Shown here in pieces: positions 1-8,190 of a stretch of 64,000 bases of DNA. This DNA is from Streptomyces sp. NBC_01381 (lineage in GTDB: Bacteria > Actinomycetota > Actinomycetes > Streptomycetales > Streptomycetaceae), in the NCBI RefSeq assembly GCF_026340305.1, contig NZ_JAPEPI010000001.1, positions 1,178,001 to 1,242,000 on the forward strand. The letters run 5' to 3'. Each line of letters begins with the position of its first letter. Position 1 is the stretch's first letter. The notes below the pieces were generated by a model. The model had not been told where the DNA came from. It did not search any database and saw only the letters and a list, made by a program, of their open reading frames with translations. The translations under genes were made by a program, and so were the position numbers.

Positions 1-392
1 ATGCGGATGAACGCGTTCCGCACCTGGCCGAAGTTCTGCGAGCGGTTCTCGGCGTCGTAGATCGAGACCGGGAAGACGATCTTGTCGATGTCGGCCGGGA
101 GGCCCGCCAGGTTGACGTTGATCTGTTCGTCGTCGCCCTCGCCCGCACCCGTGACGTTGTCACCGGTGTGCACGATGGTCTGGTCCGGCGTCGCCTTGTT
201 GTTGAAGAAGACGAAGTGGCCGTCCGAGAAGACCTTGCCCTGGGGGTTCACCGCGATCGCGGAGGCGTCCAGGTCGAAGTCGGTGCCAGTGGTGGTGCGG
301 ACGTCCCAGCCGAGGCCCACGGTGACGGCGGTCAGGCCCGGAGCCTCCTTGGTGAGCGAGACGTTGCCACCCTTGGACAGGCTTACTGCCAT
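1..392 (-). CDS. TerD-family tellurium-resistance/calcium-binding protein (3' end outside window)
   Basis: The minus strand opens with MAVSLSKGGNVSLTKEAPGL and continues through GLGWDVRTT, DFDLDASAI, GKVFSDGHFVFFNN and HTGDNVTGAGEGDDEQI. This is the classic TerD fold: a DxDLDAS loop followed by the acidic GDN...GEGDDE calcium-binding stretch. About 130 residues are present, and the C-terminus lies beyond position 1. A good ribosome site (GAAGGGAC) precedes the ATG at 392. TerD proteins in Streptomyces occur in several copies and are linked to Ca2+ binding, stress tolerance and development rather than only to tellurite. The gene is transcribed away from the arfB-like gene. Confidence 0.93.
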   Translation of the reverse strand, partial: MAVSLSKGGNVSLTKEAPGLTAVTVGLGWDVRTTTGTDFDLDASAIAVNPQGKVFSDGHFVFFNNKATPDQTIVHTGDNVTGAGEGDDEQINVNLAGLPADIDKIVFPVSIYDAENRSQNFGQVRNAFIR

Positions 393-542
393 TGTTGGGA
401 GTCCCTTCCCTCGTTGCGTACGAACGGGCTTCGTACTGGGGACGAAGCTACCGTCACCTCTATGAACGTCGACCGGGGTCCCAGAGGTTCCAGTTCCTTT
501 TACTTTCTTTACCCACCTCTGGCACCACACGTCCCCGGCGCG

Positions 543-580
543 TCGGCATGACGACCGTAAATCGGCATGACGACCCTAAA
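543..580. repeat. 19-bp direct tandem repeat, two copies
   Basis: The sequence TCGGCATGACGACCSTAAA occurs twice head to tail (543-561 and 562-580) with one mismatch. It lies about 35 bp before the start of the release-factor-like gene, in the divergent interval with terD. The position fits a regulator-binding pair, but no known operator is recognised. Confidence 0.6.
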
Positions 581-613
581 TACGGGTGACGTGGACCGGA
601 CAGACGCGGGACC

Positions 614-1051
614 ATGGAGCACATGTCCGGTCCCTATGTCATCCGCGGCTCCGTCTCCTTGCCCGAGGCCGAGCTCATGTGGCGTTTCTCGCGGTCCTCG
701 GGGCCGGGCGGGCAGCACGTCAACACCAGTGATTCGCAGGTGGAGCTGAGGTTCGACCTGGCGAACACGGACGCGCTGCCCGAGGTGTGGAAGGAGCGCG
801 CCCTGGAGCGCCTCGCGAGCCGTCTCGTCGGCGGCGTCGTCAGCGTGCGGGCGTCGGAGCACCGCTCCCAGTGGCGCAACCGCGAGATGGCCGCGATCCG
901 TCTCGCCTCGCTCCTCGCGGAAGCCACCGCCCCGCCGCCGCGGCCCCGCAGGGCCACGAAGATCCCCCGTGGCATCAATGAGCGGCGGCTGCGGAACAAG
1001 AAGCAGCGCAGCGAGACCAAGCGCGGCCGCTCGGGCCAGGGCTGGGGCTGA
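614..1051 (+). CDS. arfB: Peptidyl-tRNA hydrolase of the ArfB/YaeJ class
   Basis: This 145-residue protein has the peptide-release loop SSGPGGQHVN (GGQ at residues 32-34) but no codon-recognition domain. It ends in a very basic tail (RRLRNKKQRSETKRGRSGQGWG region), which in ArfB inserts into the empty mRNA channel. Known ArfB proteins rescue ribosomes stalled on non-stop mRNA by hydrolysing peptidyl-tRNA. The length matches the family (about 140). An alternative ATG at 623 would remove three residues; neither start has a strong ribosome site. The gene stands alone between terD and the convergent flavin reductase gene. Confidence 0.93.
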   Translation: MEHMSGPYVIRGSVSLPEAELMWRFSRSSGPGGQHVNTSDSQVELRFDLANTDALPEVWKERALERLASRLVGGVVSVRASEHRSQWRNREMAAIRLASLLAEATAPPPRPRRATKIPRGINERRLRNKKQRSETKRGRSGQGWG

Positions 1052-1110
1052 ACCCGCAAGCCCGAGCCCGCAAACGCCGCTTCAGCAAACCCCGCTTCAG
1101 CAAACGCCGC

Positions 1111-1746
1111 TCACCCCAGATGCCGGTACTTCCCCTTGAAATACATCAGCGGCCCCCCGTCCGCGCTGGGCAGCTCCGCCGTGATCACGCGCCCGATGAC
1201 CAGGGTGTGATCACCCGCCGTCACCGTCTGCTCGGTGCGGCACTCCAGCGTCGCGAGCGCGCCGCCCACCAACGGAGCCCCGCAGGCCTCGCCCCGTACG
1301 TAAGGGATGTCGTCGAAGAGCAGCCGGTCGCTGATCCGGCCCTTCATGGCGAACCGCCCCGCGATGTGCCGCTGGCTCTCGGTGAGCACCGAGACGCCCC
1401 ACAGCGGCTGCTCGGCGAGCAGGTCGTCCATCCGGGAGCCCTCACGCAGGCTGACCAGCACCAGGGGCGGGTCCAGGGAGACGGAGAGGAAGGCCGTCGC
1501 GGTCATGCCGACGTCCTCGCCGCCCGGTGCCATCGGGTCCTGCGCGTCCAGCGGAAGCTCACGCGCGGTCACCAGGACCACGCCCGCTGCGAGCCGGGAC
1601 ATGGCGGCGCGGAACTCTTCGTTGCTCACCCCCACAGGATGCCTGCCGGGGGCCGGGATGCTGGGGGATGCCGGGGCGGGGGAGGCCGCGGGAGCGCCCT
1701 GGGGCGGCGCCTGCGGCGTCTGGAGTGTCTTCGGTACGGGAACCAC
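1111..1746 (-). CDS. Flavin reductase domain protein (FMN-binding split barrel)
   Basis: About 211 residues. A Pro/Ala-rich N-terminal 40 residues is followed by FRAAMSRLAAGVVLVTAR, GMTATAFLSVSLDPPLVLVSL, and a C-terminal half with LECRTEQTVTAGDHTLVIGRV. That order is typical of the NADH:FMN reductase partners of two-component monooxygenases. No monooxygenase is adjacent, so the partner is unknown. The GTG start is preceded by TAGCGT-N7, a leaderless arrangement; the low-complexity N-terminus means a later start is possible. It is convergent with the arfB-like gene. Confidence 0.88.
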   Translation of the reverse strand: MVPVPKTLQTPQAPPQGAPAASPAPASPSIPAPGRHPVGVSNEEFRAAMSRLAAGVVLVTARELPLDAQDPMAPGGEDVGMTATAFLSVSLDPPLVLVSLREGSRMDDLLAEQPLWGVSVLTESQRHIAGRFAMKGRISDRLLFDDIPYVRGEACGAPLVGGALATLECRTEQTVTAGDHTLVIGRVITAELPSADGGPLMYFKGKYRHLG

Positions 1747-2052
1747 GGCACCGACGCTAGCCCGGCGCTCCCCGCCGCCACATCGGGCCCGGGGCCGAGA
1801 CCGGGCCTAGGACCGATGGCCTATGGGCCGCTGCCGAGAGGGTGGACTAGGCCAGTGGACTGGACCAACGAAGGCTTCCCATCTGTGACTTGAGTCACAG
1901 GACCCATAAATTGTTGACCCTGTGTACCGAGTGAGCTGCTCGCTGTGATTCAGTGACGGTGGCAATCAGACACTGAGGTGACTCAGACACTGAGGGAACT
2001 AAGGGCGCTGCGAATCCTGGAGTTGCTGTCGAGGTCTCGGGGAGAGCGAGCA
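1747..2052. promoter_or_regulatory. Regulatory region between flavin reductase and cdgB
   Basis: This 306-bp gap contains a perfect-arm palindrome TGTGACTTGAGTCACA (1884-1899) and a 13-bp direct repeat TCAGACACTGAGG at 1966-1978 and 1983-1995 (17-bp period). cdgB in S. coelicolor is a known direct target of the c-di-GMP effector BldD. The repeats contain TnACnC-like half-sites, but no full 15-bp BldD box is obvious. The palindrome is a separate, even-symmetry site. Assigning BldD to these repeats is inference. Confidence 0.5.
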
Positions 2053-3735
2053 ATGGAGACCGAGTCGGAGCCGTACGTCCGTCTTGCGACCCTGCGGCAG
2101 CTGCATCAAGTGGTGGCGGACCTGAACACGGCCCGAAGCCTGGCGGACACGCTGCAGACCGTCGCCGACGGCGTGGTCAACGGCCTTGGCTATGAGCTGG
2201 CGTGCGTCAATCTCGTGCGCCCGGACGGCGACCTCGTCGTCGCCGCCTTCGCGGGCAACACCGCCGCCGAGGCGCTCATCACCGGCCGGGTCGGCTCCCG
2301 TGAGGCCTGGGAGCGCCGCCTCTCCATGGGCGAGCCCTGGGGCGCCCTCCGCTTCATCTCGTACACCGAGGGCTGGATCCTCGACGAGGACGACGTCCCC
2401 CAGTGGTACACCGAAGGGCCCGAGCCCCGCTTCGAGGACGAGTGGCACCCCTCCGACCGGCTCTTCGCCCCCATGTACGCGACCGGCGCCGCCGGCGGTG
2501 AACTGCTCGGCGTGATCTCCGTGGACCGCCCGCGCAACGGCCGCAGGCCCGGCGCCTGGGGCCGCGAGGCCCTGCAGATGTACGCCTTCCAGGCCGCCAT
2601 CGCGATCAGCAACGCGCGGCTTCGCGCCAATATGCAGCGCGCCCTGGTCCGCCTGGAGCGCGAGCAGCAGGCGCTGCGAGCCAGCGAGGAGTCCTTCCGG
2701 CAGGCCTTCGAGTACGCGCCGTCCGGCATGGCCATCGCCGAGATGGGCGGCGACCAGCACGGCCGCATCCTGCGGACGAACGACGCCCTCTGCCGCCTCC
2801 TGGGCCGTCCCGCATCGGCCATGCGCCGCTACTCCTTCTCCGACCTCGTCCACCCCGAGGACATCGGCACCCTCCTGCGGACCTCCGCCGAGGGCGGCCG
2901 CGCCGAGCTGCGCCTGGCCCGCCGCGACGGGACGTACGTCTGGGTGTCGCTGCGCAACTCCGTCGTCGCCGACGCCGCCGACGGGCCCCGCTTCCTGCTC
3001 ACCCACGTCGAGGACATCGAGGAGCGCAAGCGCCGCGAGCTCCAGCTCGCCCACCGCGCCTCGCACGACTCCCTCACCGGCCTGCCCAACTCCGCCGAGC
3101 TGCGCTCCCGGCTCAGCGCGCGCCTGTGCCGCCGCCCGCACGCGGGCCAGCCCAGCGCGGTGGACTCGCTGGACGCCGCGTACGACGGCGCCTACGACGC
3201 GGACGGGCAGCACGGCTTCGACTACGGCCTGCACGCCGCGCAGGCGCCGAACAGCCTGCAGCAGGGCGGCGAGGGCTTCGACCACCACGTGCACACCGTC
3301 GCGCCCCCGGAGGGGAACGGCGACACGGACGACGGCACCAAGGGCCTTGCCGTTCTCTTCTGCGATCTCGACGGCTTCAAGTCCATCAACGACCGCTTCG
3401 GGCACCACACCGGCGACGCCGTCCTCATCGAGGTGGCGAGGCGGCTCACCAACGGCGTACGCGACGGGGACACCGTCGCCAGGCTCGGCGGCGACGAGTT
3501 CGTCGTCCTCGCCGACGGTCTCGGCAGGGCCGACGCGCAGGACCTCGCGGTGCGGCTGCGGAACGCGATCATCCCGCCGATTCGCGTCGATGGGCGGGCG
3601 GTCCGGGTTGGGGCCAGTTTCGGCATCGGCTGGGCGCACTGCGGGATGACGGCCGACGAAGTGTTGCACTCCGCTGACCAGCGGATGTACGTGGAGAAAC
3701 GGTCACGTGCCAAGCAGCACCGGCGGGCCGGCTGA
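2053..3735 (+). CDS. cdgB: Diguanylate cyclase CdgB (GAF-PAS-GGDEF)
   Basis: A 560-residue cytosolic protein that makes c-di-GMP from GTP. It has a GAF domain (about 20-175), a PAS/PAC segment (about 200-320) and a GGDEF domain. The active-site motif GGDEF is intact at 479-483. The inhibitory I-site RxxD (RDGD, 470-473) lies exactly five residues upstream, so product inhibition is expected. The GGDEF domain is split by a roughly 65-residue low-complexity insert (Asp/Gly/His/Gln-rich, about 365-430) between DSLTGLPN (339-346) and the conserved DLDGF strand. The start at METESEPYVR has a good GGGGAGAG ribosome site; a longer GTG start at 1978 has none. In Streptomyces, c-di-GMP from CdgB feeds BldD control of sporulation. 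Confidence 0.95.
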   Translation: METESEPYVRLATLRQLHQVVADLNTARSLADTLQTVADGVVNGLGYELACVNLVRPDGDLVVAAFAGNTAAEALITGRVGSREAWERRLSMGEPWGALRFISYTEGWILDEDDVPQWYTEGPEPRFEDEWHPSDRLFAPMYATGAAGGELLGVISVDRPRNGRRPGAWGREALQMYAFQAAIAISNARLRANMQRALVRLEREQQALRASEESFRQAFEYAPSGMAIAEMGGDQHGRILRTNDALCRLLGRPASAMRRYSFSDLVHPEDIGTLLRTSAEGGRAELRLARRDGTYVWVSLRNSVVADAADGPRFLLTHVEDIEERKRRELQLAHRASHDSLTGLPNSAELRSRLSARLCRRPHAGQPSAVDSLDAAYDGAYDADGQHGFDYGLHAAQAPNSLQQGGEGFDHHVHTVAPPEGNGDTDDGTKGLAVLFCDLDGFKSINDRFGHHTGDAVLIEVARRLTNGVRDGDTVARLGGDEFVVLADGLGRADAQDLAVRLRNAIIPPIRVDGRAVRVGASFGIGWAHCGMTADEVLHSADQRMYVEKRSRAKQHRRAG

Positions 3736-3826
3736 CCGTCCGGATGAGGTCAACGCCACCCCGTGGCATCACTCGGAGCGGGTAGGCTCCCCCGGTCAGC
3801 GATATGTATGAGGGAGTGACCTGGGA

Positions 3827-4804
3827 ATGACGACGCCCGGCAATAACGGCGAGCAGACGCCGAGCGCGCCGCAGGGCGACGACGACCCGTTCGGCTATCT
3901 GTACGAGGACGGCCAGGCGGCCGGTGCGACCCCGCCCAGCGGAGGCGGCGGCTACGGCTACCCGGGCCCCCGGTCCTCGTACAACCAGGTCCGCGCGGTC
4001 GGCGACCGCCGCCCTTCGTACGGTCATCCGCAGCAGACGCAGGCGCAGCAGACGTACGGCCAGCAGGTCCCGCAGCAGCAGCCCTACGGCCAGCCGAACG
4101 CCCACTACGCGGCGCCCGAGGCGCAGCCGGGCGGCGCGCCCCAGTACTCACCGGCGCCCGCGGGCACGGGCGGCGGCCGGGGCCGCGGCCCCAACACCAA
4201 GGGCCTCCTGATCGGCGCGATCGCGGTGGTGGCGGTCGTCGCCATCGGGATCGGCGCGGCGATGCTGTCCGGCGGCGGCGACGAGAAGGACGGCCCCGAT
4301 GCGGGCGGCAAGCCCAGCAAGGCGTCGACGGTCGAGCCCAGCGAAAAGCCGTCGAAGCCCGCGAAGGACCCGGTCGACCTCCCCAAGACGGACGCGAAGG
4401 CCCTGAAACTGGAGGGCGGCACGACGACGGCGTCGGACGTCCCCGGCGCGAAGGCCGCGGGTGGTGTCTACGTGGCGGGCCTCGACAAGGTCGGCGCGCA
4501 GGTCACGTGGACGGTGAACGGCATCCCCAAGGGCGGGACGTACAGCCTGTGGGTGACGTACGGCGTGCCGGGCAAGGATGCCAACGCGAACATCATCGTG
4601 AACGGCAAGAAGGAAACCCGTCCGCTGAACATGAAGAACTTCACCGGCGCCGACGAAGGCGACTGGGAGAAGGGCTGGACGAACACGTACGCCGTGATCC
4701 AGCTGAACAAGGGGACGAACACGATCGCGCTCGGGTGCGATCAGAGCAGCATCTGCGGGGCGAACCTCGACCAGATGTGGCTGGTCAAGGGGAGCCAGGG
4801 GTAG
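3827..4804 (+). CDS. Membrane-anchored protein with C-terminal carbohydrate-binding-like domain
   Basis: 325 residues. The N-terminal ~120 residues are Gly/Pro/Gln-rich (QQTQAQQTYGQQ) and presumably cytosolic. One transmembrane helix follows (LLIGAIAVVAVVAIGIGAAML, about 126-146), then a Lys/Pro/Asp linker, then a C-terminal domain of about 140 residues with VYVAGLDKVGAQVTW and GTYSLWVTYG. This looks like a beta-sandwich CBM6/35-type module, and two cysteines near the end (GCDQSSICG) may form a disulfide outside the cell. The topology resembles a type II anchored sugar-binding sensor. It follows cdgB and ends convergently, overlapping the pfkB gene by 20 bp. The substrate is unknown. Confidence 0.75.
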   Translation: MTTPGNNGEQTPSAPQGDDDPFGYLYEDGQAAGATPPSGGGGYGYPGPRSSYNQVRAVGDRRPSYGHPQQTQAQQTYGQQVPQQQPYGQPNAHYAAPEAQPGGAPQYSPAPAGTGGGRGRGPNTKGLLIGAIAVVAVVAIGIGAAMLSGGGDEKDGPDAGGKPSKASTVEPSEKPSKPAKDPVDLPKTDAKALKLEGGTTTASDVPGAKAAGGVYVAGLDKVGAQVTWTVNGIPKGGTYSLWVTYGVPGKDANANIIVNGKKETRPLNMKNFTGADEGDWEKGWTNTYAVIQLNKGTNTIALGCDQSSICGANLDQMWLVKGSQG

Positions 4805-5708
4805 GTTTCACCCTCCCCAGCAGCTCCTCGTACACAGTCGCGTCGAACTCGCCCGCCACGGGCGAGGCCACCGTCGCCGCCGAGAGGGCTGTCGCGCGGG
4901 CCAGGCGCTCCGGCCACGCGAGGCCCTCCACCAGGGCCGAGAGCAGGCCCGCCACCGCCGAGTCGCCCGCGCCCGTCGGGTTGCCGTGGACGTGGGTCGG
5001 CGGGGTCGCCTGCCAGGTGCCGTCGGGGGTGACCGCCAGGAGGCCCTTGGCGCCCAGGGATGCCACCACCGTGTGCGCGCCCCGGCGCCGGGCGTCACGG
5101 GTCGCCTGGGCGGGCTCGTGGGAGCCGGTCAGCTCGGCGAGTTCGTCGGCGTTCGGCTTGACGATGTCGGGGCGGGCGGCGACGCCACGGCGCAGCGGCT
5201 CCCCGCTGGTGTCCAGGAGGACCGGGATCTTGGCGGCGCGGGCCGCGCGGACGAGCACGGCGTACGCGCCGACCGGCACGCCCGGCGGCAGGCTGCCGCA
5301 CAGCGCGACGGCGGACGCGTCGCGCAGCAACTCCTCGTAGGCGGACTGGAATTCCGCCCATTCGGCGGGCGAGACCTGCGGCCCCGGCTCGTTGAGTTGT
5401 GTGGTGTCGCCGGTCGTTGCGTCGACGACGGCGATGGTGCGGCGGGTCGCCCCCGCTACCGGCAGCAGCGCGTCCGTGACGCGCGGCTCGTGCGCGAGAC
5501 GGTTGCGCAGGGTGCGGCCGGTGTCGCCGCCCGCGAGGCCGGTCACCGTCACGTCGTGGCCGAGCGCGGCGAGCACGCGGGCGACGTTCAGGCCCTTGCC
5601 GCCGGGTCGTTCGGTGACCTCGGTGACGCGGTGCGAGGCGTGCGGGGTGAGGGCGGGGACCCGGTAGGTGATGTCCAGGGCGGCGTTCAGCGTGACGGTC
5701 AGGATCAC
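4785..5708 (-). CDS. PfkB-family hexose-phosphate kinase (1-phosphofructokinase type)
   Basis: About 307 residues. It opens with ILTVTLNAALDITY and carries the PfkB glycine motif PGGKGLNVARVLAALG near residue 35. The C-terminal signature VHGNPTGAGDSAVAGLLSAL holds the catalytic Asp of the GAGD motif. Family members phosphorylate fructose-1-P, tagatose-6-P or similar. Its place next to nagA suggests amino-sugar or hexose-phosphate metabolism, but the substrate cannot be read from sequence. The GTG at 5708 has GGGGGTGG at good spacing and is preferred over the GTG at 5717. It is separated from nagA by a terminator. Confidence 0.88.
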   Translation of the reverse strand: MILTVTLNAALDITYRVPALTPHASHRVTEVTERPGGKGLNVARVLAALGHDVTVTGLAGGDTGRTLRNRLAHEPRVTDALLPVAGATRRTIAVVDATTGDTTQLNEPGPQVSPAEWAEFQSAYEELLRDASAVALCGSLPPGVPVGAYAVLVRAARAAKIPVLLDTSGEPLRRGVAARPDIVKPNADELAELTGSHEPAQATRDARRRGAHTVVASLGAKGLLAVTPDGTWQATPPTHVHGNPTGAGDSAVAGLLSALVEGLAWPERLARATALSAATVASPVAGEFDATVYEELLGRVKPTPGSP

Positions 5709-5770
5709 TCGTACCACCCCCGGGAACGGTCACGTTCGGTCGCTTTCGGCGTCTGATCATGCCAAACAGA

Positions 5771-5804
5771 AGGCGGTTGGCCCAGAGGTCGGAACCAACC
5801 GCCT
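5771..5804 (-). terminator. Stem-loop terminator after nagA
   Basis: A perfect 10-bp stem (AGGCGGTTGG / CCAACCGCCT) with a 14-nt loop lies 37 bp past the nagA stop and before the pfkB start. It should end the ROK-nagA transcript. Confidence 0.75.
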
Positions 5805-5840
5805 GGCGCTCAACAGCAGGTGAAATCGCCTGAGTTGGGG

Positions 5841-6980
5841 CTAAAAGGGCTCAACCACCCATTCGCCCTTGCACATCACGCCCTTGAGGTCGAAGCCCGC
5901 GTCGAGGACCACCAGGTCCGCGTCCTTGCCGGGCTCCAGCGAGCCGATCCTGTCGTACATCCCAAGGAGCTTGGCCGGGTTGGCGGAGATGGCGCGGACG
6001 GTGTCCTCGACGGTCAGCTTGTCGATGGTCACCGAGCGCTTGAACGCCCGGTCCAGGGTGAGCGTCGAGCCCGCGATCGAACCGCCTTCGACGAGCCGCG
6101 CCACGCTGTCCAACACCTCGACCTCCAGCGGGCCGAGCATGTAGCGACCGTCGCCGAAGCCCGCCGCGTCCATCGCGTCCGTGATGAGCGCGACGCGCCC
6201 CGCACCCGCGCGGTGGAAGGCCAGCTCGAAGGCGGCCGGGTGCAGATGCGTGCCGTCGTTGATCAGCTCGACGGTGATCCGCTCGTCCTCCAGGAGGGCG
6301 GCGATCGGTCCGGGCGTTCGGTGGCCGAGGGCGGGCATCGCGTTGTAGAGGTGCGTGGCGACGGTGGCGCCCGCGTCGATGGCCTGCACGGTCTGCTCGT
6401 ACGTCGCGTCCGTGTGGCCGATCGCCGCGATCACGCCGTGCTCGGCGAGCAGGCGTACGGAGTCGATGCCGCCGGGCAGTTCGGTGGCCAGCGTGACCAT
6501 CTTCGCGTGGCCGTGTGCCGCGTCGACCAGCTTGCGCACATCGGCCGGGTCCGGGTCGCGAAGGAGGGCCTCGCTGTGCGCGCCCTTGCGGCACGGGGAG
6601 ATGAAGGGGCCCTCGAAGTGGATGCCGGCGATGTCGCCCTGCTCGGCGAGTTCGGAGAGCAGCCCGGCCCGCTGGACCAGGAAGTCCATCTCGCCGGTGA
6701 CGGTCGATGCGACGACGGTCGTGGTGCCGTGCAGGCGGTGGGTCTGGACTCCCTTCAGTACGTCGTCGACGGTGCCGGAGGTGAAGGAGGCACCGCCGCC
6801 GCCGTGGTTGTGGATGTCGACGAAGCCGGGCACCACCCAGTGACCCGTGAGGTCGACCGTCTCCGCGTCGGCGGGCACGCTCCCCGCGATCCGCGAACCG
6901 TCGACGATCACTCGGCCGTCCGTGAGGGTCCCGGTGGGCAGCACCACCTGAGCACCGGCGAGCACCTTGCTAGTGGCCAT
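5841..6980 (-). CDS. nagA: N-acetylglucosamine-6-phosphate deacetylase NagA
   Basis: 379 residues from MATSKVLAGAQVVLP. It is an amidohydrolase that converts GlcNAc-6-P to GlcN-6-P and acetate. The metal-binding HNH in VDIHNHGGGG sits near residue 57, followed by GIHFEGPF, IAAIGHTDA, THLYNAMPALGHR and ALITDAMDAAG, all typical of NagA. Its ATG shares one base with the stop of the ROK kinase gene (TGATG), so the two are translationally coupled. It is expected to be under DasR through the dre site upstream of the kinase gene. It also receives GlcNAc-6-P produced by MurQ, encoded at 34-35 kb. Confidence 0.95.
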   Translation of the reverse strand: MATSKVLAGAQVVLPTGTLTDGRVIVDGSRIAGSVPADAETVDLTGHWVVPGFVDIHNHGGGGASFTSGTVDDVLKGVQTHRLHGTTTVVASTVTGEMDFLVQRAGLLSELAEQGDIAGIHFEGPFISPCRKGAHSEALLRDPDPADVRKLVDAAHGHAKMVTLATELPGGIDSVRLLAEHGVIAAIGHTDATYEQTVQAIDAGATVATHLYNAMPALGHRTPGPIAALLEDERITVELINDGTHLHPAAFELAFHRAGAGRVALITDAMDAAGFGDGRYMLGPLEVEVLDSVARLVEGGSIAGSTLTLDRAFKRSVTIDKLTVEDTVRAISANPAKLLGMYDRIGSLEPGKDADLVVLDAGFDLKGVMCKGEWVVEPF

Positions 6981-7966
6981 CAGGCGGTTACCTCCGTGGG
7001 GTCGGACTTCTGGTCCGGCTTCGGGCCGGACTTCTGCTCGGACTTCTGGTTGACGAGGTCCCAGGCCAGCAGGCCCGCGCCCAGGCACCCGGCGGTGTCG
7101 CCGAGGGCCGCGGGCACGATCTGGGGCAGCGTCTGGAACTGGACGACGCGTGCCGCGACCGCGGCCCGCAGGGGTGTGAACAAGGTTTCCCCGGCCTCGG
7201 CGAGACCGCCACCGATGATCAGGGTGTGCGGGTCCAGGAGGGTGAGGGCGGTGATCAGACCGTCGGCGAGCGCGTCGACGGCGTTCTGCCAGACCTCCAG
7301 GGCGAGCGGGTCGCCGGACTCCACGGCCTTCGCGCAGTCCGCGGCGTCCGCGTCGGGGTGGCCGCTCGCCGCCGCCCACGCCTGACTCACCGCGGACGCG
7401 GAGGCGAGCCGCTCCAGGCAGCCGCGCTGACCGCAGCCGCAGGGCGGTCCTCCGGGGCGTACGACGATGTGTCCGATCTCGCCGGCCGAGCCGTGCGCAC
7501 CGGGCTCGATGCCGCCGCCGATCCCGATGGCCCCGGCGATGCCCGTGCCGAGCGGCACGAACAGGAACCGGTCGGCGCCCTTGCCCGCGCCGATCCGCCC
7601 CTCGGCGAGGCCGCCGGTGCGCACGTCGTGGCCCAGGGCCACGGGTACGCCTTCCAGCCTCCGGCTCAGCAGGTCCCGCAGCGGGACGTCGTGCCAGCCG
7701 AGGTTCGACGCGTACACCGCGATGCCGCGCTCGGTGTCGACGATCCCTGGGACGGCGACGCCGGCCGCGGCTGCCGGTTCCCCGAACTCCTCGATCCCGT
7801 GCGCGCGCAGGTCGGCGGCGAAGCCGACGATGGACTCGACCACGGCGTCGGGCCCGCGCTCGCGGCCGGTGGGCCTGCGGGCCTCGTGCAGGAGCGTGCC
7901 GTCCGCCCCGACCAGGGCGGCCTTCATTCCGGTGCCGCCCACATCGAGGGCGATGACGTGTTTCAC
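6980..7966 (-). CDS. nagK: ROK-family sugar kinase, probable N-acetylglucosamine kinase NagK
   Basis: 328 residues. The N-terminal ATP motif is IALDVGGTGMKAAL. The ROK signature lies around GHIVVRPGGPPCGCGQRGC, with the cysteine zinc site CGCGQRGC and the ExGH-type EIGH. In Streptomyces this kinase is paired with nagA and phosphorylates intracellular GlcNAc. The tail after residue 310 is a short Lys/Gln/Pro-rich repeat (QKSEQKSGPKPDQKSD), probably disordered. It is first gene of the ROK-nagA operon and reads divergently from the solute-binding protein gene across two dre sites. Confidence 0.9.
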   Translation of the reverse strand: MKHVIALDVGGTGMKAALVGADGTLLHEARRPTGRERGPDAVVESIVGFAADLRAHGIEEFGEPAAAAGVAVPGIVDTERGIAVYASNLGWHDVPLRDLLSRRLEGVPVALGHDVRTGGLAEGRIGAGKGADRFLFVPLGTGIAGAIGIGGGIEPGAHGSAGEIGHIVVRPGGPPCGCGQRGCLERLASASAVSQAWAAASGHPDADAADCAKAVESGDPLALEVWQNAVDALADGLITALTLLDPHTLIIGGGLAEAGETLFTPLRAAVAARVVQFQTLPQIVPAALGDTAGCLGAGLLAWDLVNQKSEQKSGPKPDQKSDPTEVTA

Positions 7967-7993
7967 GGGGGACAGTCTCGCGCGTGACCCGCG

Positions 7994-8009
7994 AGAGGTC
8001 TAGTCCACT
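7994..8009. promoter_or_regulatory. dre site (DasR operator) upstream of nagK-nagA
   Basis: AGAGGTCTAGTCCACT matches the DasR consensus A(C/G)TGGTCTAGACCA(C/G)T at 14 of 16 positions. It lies 28 bp before the nagK start. DasR is the GntR-family repressor of amino-sugar genes and is released by GlcN-6-P. Confidence 0.85.
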
Positions 8010-8118
8010 TCGGGTACTTGCGTGGGGTAATCGGCGCGGAATTTGTGGGCGTTCGCCGGTCGATCCGTGGGGCAATCGGACGGGTGTCCGTAGTGCGCCG
8101 TTGAGCAAGCGATACTGG

Positions 8119-8134
8119 AGTGGTGTAGACCTCG
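8119..8134. promoter_or_regulatory. dre site (DasR operator) upstream of the sugar-binding lipoprotein gene
   Basis: AGTGGTGTAGACCTCG matches 13 of 16 positions of the dre consensus, with the full TGGT and TAGACC cores. It lies about 57 bp before the start of the solute-binding protein, placing that gene in the same regulon as nagK-nagA. Confidence 0.8.
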
Positions 8135-8190
8135 TGTTCACGCGCGGGGGAAAATCGCAGTTCACGTAGATCATGAGGGTGGGAACAGCT

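Noticed and set aside
1999..3669. 556-codon antisense frame opposite cdgB
   Set aside because: A typical high-G+C shadow frame rich in Gly, Val and Arg with no domain; the sense strand encodes all CdgB motifs.
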